Origin: Eriocheir sinensis
Lineage: Eukaryota; Arthropoda; Malacostraca; Decapoda; Varunidae
Reading direction: 5' to 3'
Length of the DNA: 64,000 nt
Assembly: GCF_024679095.1 (NCBI RefSeq)
Contig: NW_026111172.1
Location: 284,354-348,353, forward strand
Every line of letters begins with the position of its first letter. Positions within the stretch are counted from its first letter, which is position 1. The position numbers were made by a program, and so were the translations under genes. Below are positions 43,819-55,400 of this stretch, piece after piece. The notes below the pieces were generated by a model. That model worked only from the letters and a program-made list of their open reading frames with translations. It made no database searches and was not told the origin of the DNA.

Positions 43819-46800
43819 CTGCAATGGAACACATGACTAGATAGCAAGTTTCAGAATGATCTCAATTATTTAAAAAAATATCGCCTAAGAAAAACTGTGG
43901 TTATTTATAAAAAAATAACCTTCCATTATATTTTTACAGTAAAGGAAACAGCTCAAAGGAAAAAAAAACTCTTAGGTGTTACGTAGGCCAACTATTGTCC
44001 TTAAAACTGTGCTTCCGTGCTGACACCCTGCCTGGTCAAACTCTTTCGTCTCTGCCTCTCAACATCTACCTTTCCTTCCTGCTGGAAGTATGCCTACATA
44101 CAGCCTGTGCCTAACAAGGGTGACTGCTCCAATCCCTCAAACTACCGTCCTATAGCTTTACTTTCCTGTCTTTCTAAAGCTTTTGAATCAATCATTAACC
44201 AGAAGATTCATAAGCATCTATCAACCTCTGACCTTCTCTCTGATCGCCAGTCTGAGTTCCACAAGGGGCGTTCTACCGGTGATCTTCTTGCCATCCTAGC
44301 TGACTACTGGTCATCCTCTCTTAGCCGTTTCGGTGAAACTTTCACTGTTGCCCTAGACATTTCGAGAGCATTCGACAAGGTCTGGCACAGCTCTTTGCTT
44401 TCTAAACTACCCTCCTAAACTGTCCCTCTCTCTGTACCTTTATCTCCAGTTTCCTTTCTGGCCGTTCTATCTCTGCTGTGGTAATGTCACTGTTCTTCCC
44501 TTAAGCCTATCAACAGAGGTGTTCCGCAGGGCTCCCATCTCCCACTCTCTTTTTTTTTTTTTTTTTTTTTTACAGAAAAGGAGACAGTTCAAGAGCGTGA
44601 AAAAAAAGGAAAACAATAATGAAAAAAAAAGCCCGCTACTTACTGCTCCTGAATAGAGTACAGAGGAGTGGCCAAAAAGAGAGGTCGGTTTCGGGAGGAG
44701 AGGTGTCCTGATACCCTCCTCTTGAAAGAGTTCAAGTCGTAGGCAGGAGGAACTACAGATGAAGGAAGATTGTTCCAGAGTTTACCAGCGTGAGGGATGA
44801 AAGAGTTAAGATGCTGGTTAACTCTTGCATAAGGGGTTTGGACAGTATAGGGATGAGCTTGATTAGAAAGTCGTGTGAGGCGAGGCCGCGGGAGGGGGGG
44901 AAGCATGCAGTTAGCAAGTTCAGAAGAGCAGTCAGCGTGAAAATATCGATAGAAGATAGAAAGAGTCGCAACATGGCGGCGGAATTTAAGAGGTAGAAGA
45001 CTATCAGTATGAGGAGGAGAGCTGATGAGACGAAGAGCGTTAGACTCCACTCTGTCCAAGAGAGCTGTGTGAGTGGAGCACCCCCACACGTGAGATGCAT
45101 ACTCCATACGAGGGCGGACAGGGCCCCTGTATATGGATAGCAACTGTGCGGGGGAGAAGAACTGGTGGAGACGATACAGAACGCCCAACCTTGAGGAAGC
45201 TGATTTAGTGGGAGAGGAGATGTGAAGTTTACAGTTAAGATTTTGAGTTAAGGGTAGATCGAGGATATTTAATGTTGAAGAAGGTGACTGCTGAGTGTTG
45301 TCGAAGAATAGGGGATGGGTGTTTGGAAGATTATGTCGAGTTGATAGGTGGAGAAATTGAGTTTTTAAGGCATTGAATGACACAAGGTTCCTTCTACCCC
45401 AATCGGAAATGATAGCAAGGTCTGAGGTTAAGCGTTCTGCAGCCCCCAGTCTGTAGTCATGTACTTCCTGTTGGGATGGTCTTCTATTGAAAGAAGTTGA
45501 ATAATGCAGAGTGGAATCGTCGGCGTATGAGTGGACAGGACAGTTTGTTATGGAAAGAAGATCATTGATGAATAACAGGAAGAGAGTGGGTGATAGGACA
45601 GAGCTCTGTGGAACACCACAGTTAATAGGTTTAGGAGAAGAACAGTGACCGTCTACCACCGCAGAGATAGAACGGCCGGAAGGAAACTGGAGATAAAGGA
45701 ACAGAGAGAGTGATAGAGTCAGAAAGAGGGTAGTTTAGAAAGAAAAGACTTGTGCGAAACTTTATCAAAGGCTTTCGATATGTCTAGCGCAACAGAGAAA
45801 GTTTCACCGAAACGGCTAAGAGAGGATGACCAAGAGTCAGTTAAGAGAGCAAGAAGATCGCCGGTAGAACGCCCCTTGCGGAACCCATACTGGCGATCAG
45901 ATAGAAGGTTAGAAGTGGAAAGGTGCTCTTGAATCTTCCGGTTAAGGATTCAAAAGCTTTAGATAGACAGGAAAGTAAAGCTATAGGGCGGTAGTTTGAG
46001 GGATTGGAACGGTCACCCTTCTTAGGCACAGGCTGTACGAAGGCGTACTTCCAGCAGGAAGGAAAGGTAGATGTTGATAGGCAGAGACGAAAGAGTTTGA
46101 CCAGGCAGGGTGTCAGCACGGAAGCACAGTTTTTAAGGACAATAGGAGGCACTCCATCAGGTCCATAAGCCTTCTGAGAGTTGAGGCCAGAGAGGGCATA
46201 GAAAACATCATTATGAAGAATCTTAATAACAGGCATAAAGGAGTCAGAGGGGGGATGAGTAGGAGGAATATGCCCAGAATCGTCCAGGGTGGAGTTCTTA
46301 CAGAAAGTTTGAGCGAAGAGTTCAGCCTTAGAGATAGATGAGACGGCGGTGCTGCCGTCAGGGTTAAGGAGAGGAGGGAAAGAGGAAGAAGTGAAATTGG
46401 AGGAGATATTTTTGGCTAGGTGCCAGAAGTCACGGGAAGAATTAGAAAAAGCAAGGTTTTGACATTTTCTATTTATGAAAGAGCTTTTAGTAAGTTGAAG
46501 AATAGATTTGGCACGGTTCCGGGCAGAAATATAAAGATCATGGTTAGCAGGAGTGCGAAGGCTCTGGTACCTTTTGTGAGCTGCCTCTCTATCTTTAATA
46601 GCACGAGAACAAGCATGATTAAACCAAGGCTTTTTAGCATGAGGAGTAGAGAAAGAACGTGGAATGTATGCCTCCATTCCAGAGACAATCACCTCTGTGA
46701 TGCGCTGGGCACACACAGAGGGGTCTCTCTCCTGGAAGCAGTAATCATTCCACGGGAAATCGGAAAAGTACATCCTCAATTCGTCCCACCGAGCTGAAGC

Positions 46801-49800
46801 AAAACGCCAGAAACATCGCCTCTTCGGTGGGTCCAGAGGATGTACAGGAGCGATAGGACAGGATACAGAAATAAGGTTGTGATCGGAGGAGCCCAACGGA
46901 GATAACAGTTTGGCATAGTAAGCAGATGGGTCAGAGGTAAGGAAGAGGTCTAGTATGTTGGGGCTGTCTTCAAGACGGTCGGGAATATGTGTAGGATGCT
47001 TAACCATCTTGAGGAGAGAAAAGTTGTAGACTTGTTCACTAGACTGGTCTGTGAAAGAGGATGAAAGCCAAAGCTGTTGGTGAACATCGAAATCTCCTAG
47101 GATGGAGATTTCAGCGAAGGAGAGTGAGTCAAGATGTGCTCCACTTTAGAGTTCAAGTAGTCAAAGAATTTCACAAAGTTAGTAGAGTTAGGTGAGAGAT
47201 AAGCAGCACAGATGTATTTAGTAATAGAATGACAATGAAGTCTTAGCCAGATGGTGGAAAATTCAGAAGAGTCAAGGTCGTGGGCACGAGAGCAAGTGAT
47301 GTCGTTGCGCACGTAGGCGCAACATCCACCTTTGAATTGAAATTTAGGATAGATATAGTAGGAGGGAACAGAGTAGAGATTGCGTTCAGTAGCCTCAAAA
47401 ACCTGTTTTTCGGTGAGGAAGAGAAGGTGAGGTTTAGAGGAGGAGAGATGGTGTTCCACAGAGTGGAAATCAGAACTATGCCCGCGAATGTTGCAGAAAC
47501 TGATAAGAAGGAGGTTTCATGAGTTATCAGGACACCTCTCAAGTCGGTAGCCTGAAGGGGAGTCCTCCCTGGGTGAATTTCTGGTCCCCCCCCTCCGCAG
47601 GCGGAGACTCCGAGTCAGTTCGTTTACGTGCCATTTTGAATTTTTATTTTTGGGAAAAGGTGTGTATGTTGTGTGAATGTAGTGTGGTGTAGAAAGAGAG
47701 AGGATCTGTCTTTAGAGAGCATGCTGAACTACTGGTGTTGATGAGACAAAAGGGAAACGGTTAGTGAGGATATGGAAAGGGTCTTTGAAGGGCTTCAGCA
47801 TCCTCCTCGCTTCCCATATACGTATCCTCACCGGGAGAAACTTACGCCCATTCGGTAGGTGTCTTCTTACCTACTCCTACTAAATTTCTCTATTACTCGT
47901 CAATGATCTTTCCAAAAGAAACTGTCCACTCCTACACTAATGACTCTACTCTGTATTATTCAACTTCTTTCAACAGAAGACCCTCCCAGGAATTATAAGA
48001 CTCAAGACTGGAGGCTGCAGAACGCTTAACCTCGGACCTTGCTCTCATTTCTTGCTGGGGTAGGAGGAACCTGGGTCCTTCAACGCTTCAAAACTGAATT
48101 TTTTCACCTATCACCTCGACACAATCTTCCAAACACCTATCCCCTATTCTTCGAAAACACTGAGCTGTCACCTTCTACACTAAACATCCTCAGTCTATCC
48201 TTAACTCAAAATTTTAACTGGAGACTGCATAGCTGCTCTCTTACTAAATCAGTTTCGAGGTTAGGCATTCTGTATCGTCTCCGTCAGTTCTTCTCCTCCA
48301 CACAGATGCTGTCCATATACAACGGCTTTGTCCGCCCTCGTATGGAGTATGCATCTCACGTGTGGGGGGGCTCCACGCACACAGCTCTCTTGGATAGAGT
48401 AGACTCTAATATGTCTCTTCGTATCATCAACTCCTCTGCTCTTACTGATAGTCTTCCACCTTTTAAATTCCGCCGCCATGTTGCATCTCTTTCTTTCTTC
48501 TATCGATATTTTCATGCTGATTGCCCTTCTGAATTTGCTAACTGCATGGTCCCCCCCCCCTCCTCCCTCAGCCCCACTGCACTTAACCTACTCTAGCTCA
48601 TCCCTATACTATCCAAATCCCTTATGCAAGAGTAAACCAGCATCTTCATTCTTTTATCCCTTCTGCTGGTGAACTCTGGAGCAACCTTTCTTTGTCTGTA
48701 TTTCCTCCTGCCTATCACGACCTCTTGCAAGAGAGGAATGTCAAGACACCTCTTCTCCTAAAATTGACCTTTCTTTTGGCATCTTATTCTATTTGCGTTT
48801 ATTTAAGCAGCGCCTAGCGTTTTATTTTATTTTTTATTTTTACTTTTTGTTTTGTGCCCTTGCTGTAAAAAAAAAGGTGCACAAAAATATAAATAAGTGA
48901 CAAGTAGAGAGGGTGAATTTAGGATGGAGATGTGTCTTTAAAAAGTTCGAGTCGTGGGCATGAGGAAATACTAGTGACGAAAGAAATCTGTACCAGAGTT
49001 AGCCAACGAAAGGGATGAAAAATTGAAGATGCCAGTTTACTTTTGCACAAGGGATTTGTATAGCATAGGGATGGTCTAGAGTAGAAATTCCTATGCAGCG
49101 GGGTCGCGGGAGGGGTGGAGGCATGCAATTAAACAAGTTCAGAAGAGCAGTCAGCATGAAGTTAGTTATCGACAGAAGATAGAAAGTGAGGCAACATTGC
49201 TGCGGAATTTAAGAGGCAGAAAAAGCTAAAAAAGACGAGGGAAGTTGATGAGACGAAGAGCCTTGAGCCCGCCCCGTCACATTAGATGCATACCGCATAG
49301 ATTCATTGGCACTGCCATGCTATATCAACTTAAAGATTTTAATGCCAACCGAAATTTTAAAGTTATGTACTATGCCCACATCTATCCCTATCTCTTGTAT
49401 TGTAACCCCATTTGGAGCACTACTTATGCTACTCATTTAAATCGTTTAAATTTACAACTAAAAAGACGATTAGAATTATTACAAAGAGCGCTTATATGGA
49501 ATATACTGGTCCTCTTTTTAAAAGTACAAAAATATTGAAGCAACAAGTTCCATCCAAATCCAAATTATTACTTCCCTTCGTTTCCATCAATATTCCACTC
49601 GACTGCGTGAAAACTTCCGGCTTTCACTTTTCCGCCATTCTACCACATACCTCAACCCCGCCATATGGAACTCACTCCCCTTTGTATGTAACTTCTCTCA
49701 ATATTTTCAAAAGAAAACTATAAGAAAATATTTTGGATACATATTGAACATAGCCATAATTATGATTTGCAATTTTCACCCTTAAAGCACGTCAATGCAA

Positions 49801-52425
49801 CTTAAACTTAACCCAGGATATGGATTTTGTCTATAATGTATATACTCATGTATCATCTGATTCAAGGAAAACATTGTAACATTGAAACTGATACTTCTAT
49901 AAAGGTTCTACCTGTACCCCAAACGTTCACTTGAAAATCTACCCATATAATATATGGGTAGATTTTCAAGTGAACGTTTGGGGTACAGGTACATCACTTA
50001 TGAGTTAGAAAATATTATTTTCTAACTCATAAGTGATGTACTGTTCTCTTCTACACATTGCTCACCTTATCTATTGTTTATCACCTGCTTACAACTTTTG
50101 TATTTGTGTATTTGTATTTTGCACTTTTTTGTATTTTGAATTATTTGTTTCTATCTATTATTATTTATTTTTCATATTCTATTATGTCTTCTTATGATTT
50201 GTTTATTATGCTATTTCATTTACACTTTGCCTGAAAAGCTATACTTATTATAAAGGTTGGCCTTCAAAGATGCAAACTAATGTAACTAAATTTTTTCGGC
50301 AATTATTAAATGTTTCAAATGTTTACGAGGACGTACAAGGGTCTTGCACAGTATATGGATAGAACGGAAAAACTGGTGAGTCGATACAGAACGCCTAACC
50401 TCGAGGAAGCTGATGTAGCATAGAGTGAGATAGGAAGTTTCCAGTTATTTTGAGTTTAGGATAGACCGATAATGCCTATTGTGGAAGGAGATAGGAAGGA
50501 GAGAGCTGAGTGTTATCGAAGAATAAGGAATAGATATTGAGATATAATGTCGAGGTGACAGGTGGATAAATTGATTTTTTGAAGCATTGAAGGATACTAA
50601 GTTGATTCTGCTCCATTCAGAAAATATAACGTGGCCAGTGTTTAAGCATTTTGCAGCGTCCAGCCTTGAGTCCTGTAATTCCTCTTTGGAGGGTCTTCTG
50701 CATGTTCAACGGTGTTGCGTAATGCAGAGTAGAGTCATCGGCATAGATGTAAAAACAACAGTTTGTTTTGGAAAGACCAATAATAGATAAGAGAAAGAGA
50801 GTGGAAGATGGAACATAACCTTGCAGAATACCACTCTTGATAGATTAAGGGGTAGCACAGTAACCGTCTGCCACAGCAGAGAAAGATCGACCTGAGAGGA
50901 AACTGAAGATAAAGGAGAGAGAGAGAGAGAGAGAGAGTTATTTACATAGAAGATCAGACCACACAGAGCCCATGGTCCAGACTAGGTGGTCTGTCCTTAA
51001 ACCTAAGTGATTCTATATACACTAATCAGATGGCTCCAAAACGTTGCATTTCAACTCTAGTTAATATTAAATTGAAGGAAGTGACGGTCGAGCTTGTTTT
51101 TAAAGGAGTCAATCGTGTTACACTGGACCACTGAAGGCGGGAGCTTATTCCATTCTCGCACTACAACGTTGGTGAAGAAAAATTTGGTGCAGTCTGAATT
51201 TACTTGTCTACATTTGAGTTTTATGCCATTGTTCCTCGTTCGCAAAGTGTCATCGATCATAAACAATTTTGATCTGTCTACATTCGTAAAACCATTAAGT
51301 ATGTTATGGGTGGAAAGCCTTTCTTCGTAGGATTTGTTGCGCAAGGAAAGGATCATTTTTGTTGCCCGACTCTGAACGCCTAATTTAGCAATGTCCTTTG
51401 CATGGTGAGGAGACCAAAACTGTACCGCATATTCCAAGTGGGGTCTGACTAAACTACTGTAGAGCGGAAGTATTACATCTTTATTCTTGAATAAAAAGTT
51501 TCTATTAATGAAGCCCAACATTCAGTTCGCTTTATTTGCTGCATCGATGCATTGCTGTGAGAATTTGAGGTTTGACGCGATTTTGACCCCCAGGTCCTTA
51601 ACGCATTGAGCGCTTTTGAGTTTAACGCCGCGCATTTCGTAATCGAACTTCTTATTTCTTGTTCCAACTTGAAGGACCTGGCACTTGTCTACGTTAAAGG
51701 GCATCTCCCATCTTTCCGACCAAGCTGAAGCTTTGTGCAAATCCTCTTGGAGGTTTTGCCTGTCTTCGTCAGTGAGAACCGAGTTACCAATCTTTGTGTC
51801 GTTTGCAAATTTACTAATGCGATTATTGAGTCCAACATCCACGTCATTAATGTAAATAATAAAGAGCACTGGGCCAAGAACAGAGGCCTGAGGGACGCCA
51901 CTAGTGACTGGCGTCCACTCTGAGTTAAATCCATCAATCACCACTCTTTGTTGTCTGTTGCTCAACCAATTTGCGATTTATTGGTGTACTTGACCGTCAA
52001 TACCTATTTGCTTTAATTTGTAATGTAATTTATGATGTGGGACTTTATCAAACGCTTTCTGGAAATCAAGATAGACTATGTCTAATGATTTGGTTACGTC
52101 GTAAACTGAGAAGAGATCGTTATAAAAGGTCAATAGGTTTGATAGGGAGGATCTTTTGTTACGGAAGCCATGTTGTGAATCCCCAATTAATGAGTGGCTT
52201 TCAAGGTAACTCCCAATTTTGTCTCTAATTATGCTCTCAAGTAGCTTACCTACAACTGAAGTTAGACTAATGGACCTGTAATTACCTGGTAATTTTTTGT
52301 CTCCTTTCTTAAAAATCGGTGTCACGTTAGCCTTTTTCCAATCCGAAGGGACGATTCCTTGTCACAAGGATATATTGAATACGTTTTTTTTTTTTTTTTG
52401 TGCGTGCGTGCGTGCGTGCGTGCGT

Positions 52426-52475
<50 letters not shown>

Positions 52476-55400
52476 CTCTGTGGGAGGTAGTTTAGAACGA
52501 AAAGATTTGTGCCAGACGGTAGTCTGAAGGATTAGAGCGATCACCCTTAGATGCATATTTTACGTAGGCGTACTTCCAGCAGAAGGGAAAGGTAAATGTT
52601 GCAAGGCAGAGACAAAAAGTTTGACCAAGCAGCCTGTCAGCACGGAAGCACAGTTTTTAAGGAAAATTGGAGGCACTTTATCGGATCCATAAGTCTTCTG
52701 AGGATTCAGACCAAAGAGGGAATAGAAAACTTCCTCCTTAAGAAATTTATAACAGGCATACTGGAGTTAGAAGCGGGGGTTGATTATGAGGAATGTACCC
52801 TGAATCATCTAGTGTAGAATTTTCAGAGAAAGTTTGAGGGAGGAGTTCAGCTTTAGAGACAGATGTGACACCTATGAGTTACCAGGACTAAAGAGAGGTA
52901 GGAAAGATGAAGAAGTAAAATTGTAGAGATGTTTATAATTATATGCTGGAAGTCTCTGAAAGAGTTAAGAGAAAATATGGTTAAGACATTTTTTATTGAT
53001 GAAGGACTATTTTTTGATAGATCGAAGAATAGATTTGGCGAGATTCAAGGCAGAAATGTAGAGATGATGATTGGCAGGAGTTCGAAGGCTCAGGCACTTT
53101 TTGTGAGCTGCCTCTCTATCCTTGACAGCATAAGAACAAGTGTGCTTGAGGGGGTGTCGCACTGATATGTACGATAATTTCTGAGCTTTGACGAAAATTA
53201 GTTATATGTTTCTAAAATATGATTGTGATGATGGCAATAGTCTCTCAAAGTTTCGTGGTAAAACCTGTTTCTAAAGGGGTTTTTATTAGCAAAATAAATA
53301 AATATATTGCGACCGTAGGCAACCCTAATACATGACTTTAAATGGTGCACTCAGCTACGCCTAAAACTTTAAATGCCCTATATCTCAAAACTTTTTTTTT
53401 TTTTTTTTTTTTTTTGCCAATTTGAAGGACATAACTTTGGTATGCCTCAATAGATTTGAGTGATCTTTTTTTGGCACAAAGAGGAAACCTTTCTCTATTT
53501 TTTTTATGTGGAGCGAAATAAATATATTTAGTCTCACACATTTTTCATTATTCCTTTCCCCTCAAATTCACAGTTTTATAGAGTACTTGGAAGTAAAATA
53601 TTATACGGAGAGATGCAGATTAGTGAAAAAGGAGTCCACAGTAAATGTTCTACAATAGTTACTCCTTCAAGAGACAACGAGCAAACCCTTCTCAAAGAAC
53701 GGCTCAAGTAAAGTGATGGTTCAATTTTTACGTACTTTTGCGTTATTATTAACGGGATTTACGTGTTTTACTCAGCCAGCACAGGAATGATACTTCATTA
53801 CAAAAGGATTGTTGCATAAATAAACCAAAGTATGGATTGAATTTTGATGTTCTCAAACAAGAGTAAAGTAGGCGACGTTCCCTTGAATCAAAGCTTTTTT
53901 TTTCGGCGGATTACTCACATGCTGTCCAATATTCAATCAACCCTAACTTTAGCGATTTCATTCAAAAGGAGCACTGGGAGGCAGCATGGGCCAAGCAAGT
54001 CATACGTCATGGCAGCTACTATAAATAAAATTCGTCTGTGTCACTAACGGGTTGGGGTCTTCCAAGACGCTTCTCAAAAAAGCCTGCCGGCACCAAAGAC
54101 ATCACCTAAAAAAAAAAATAAAAGAGTTGAGGTTATTGTCAGTAGTCTCCAAAACTTGTGGTTCAAATCGGTTAGGAAGAGATGAGGTATAGAGAAGAGA
54201 TGGTGTTCCACAGAATGGAAAATAAAGCGAAAACCACGAATGTTGCAGAAGTTGATGAAGAAATGGTTAGAAGGCCTATTAAGACACCCCTTTAGGTCGT
54301 TTTCAGAAGTGGGGTCCGACTTGGGAACACTTACGGTCCCCTCCCCAGATTGGGACTCCGTGGCAGAATTTTTAAATGCCATAATGAGTGTAGATAAATT
54401 TTGAGGAAATGGTGTGTTTATTCCGTGTATGTAGTTAGGTGTAGAAAGTAAGAGAATTTTTCTTTAAAGGACATGCTGAAGTACTCTCTGGTGTTAATAG
54501 TTAATAAGAAAATAAGGAAACGGCAAGTGAGGACACAGGAGGGTCTTTGATAGGCTTGCAGCCTTATGCACGTTTAGGCAGATGTCTACCTGCCTACCCT
54601 TACAATCAAAAGATAATATAATAGTACACTTGTTCGAACAATTAATACCACTCAGCAAATCTTGGTTCTCAACTTTTTTTCTGAAGTTGCGGACACAAGA
54701 AAACCTGAAATTGTTTTGATCATAATGAACTTTTCATTGTTTTATCTCCTTTATGCTTACCGAACAAAGGACCGAATATGATCATGGAGATGGAAAGAAT
54801 GAGTGAATTGGCTCCAAATATGGATGACATCTTCTCCATGCCCATGATGTGAGGCATGACCAGGATACAAAGGGACACGTTCATGCCTCCGCAGCCCCAC
54901 CGCCATGGACACCTGCATGTGTATGAGGCTCTGCAGGAAGCCGAACACTTTAAAAAAAAGGAAGGAAGAATGGGTAAGTGATTAATGGCAACCCCAAAGA
55001 GAAAGCAACAGAAAACTTGTTAACTGTGAAGAAGCTGCCCGTGTAAGGGATTTAATCAGTGACATGCAGATCATAACACTGCACTTGCAAGTAAGGAAAC
55101 GTTACTCCTTTGGCAACGAAGATGGTCCACCGCGCGTTTCTCTTTCATCGATTTTTACTTTACTATTCAAACAATTTCAGAAGTGAAAAAGAAAAATCGA
55201 TAAACATATAGTGACTCCCCCTTTTCTTTAAGTTGTGATTCTTCTCTGCTTTGTAGTAACTAGAATCTGCATAAAGCGCTCTTTGCTAAAAATAAAACTC
55301 ACCAGATGTAGTTACCAACCCATAGCGATACATGAGAGAGAGAGAGCATTCATCAAGAAAGAATTACCAGTAAGAGGCCCAATGGACGCGTATCGTACCT

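Larger units (their letters stand above)
49293..50324 (+). mobile_element. LINE family C fragment inserted in family B copy 4
   Basis: RT C-terminal part reading [20 protein letters not shown], a two-frame continuation [26 protein letters not shown], then SLNIFKRKL ending at 49723. An AT-rich 3' region of 600 bp follows. The phrase [15 protein letters not shown] is the CR1/L2-type C-terminal motif (equivalent to VRPHLEYAV). Truncated at its 5' end. The flanks reunite two adjacent parts of a family B sequence. Confidence 0.75.
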
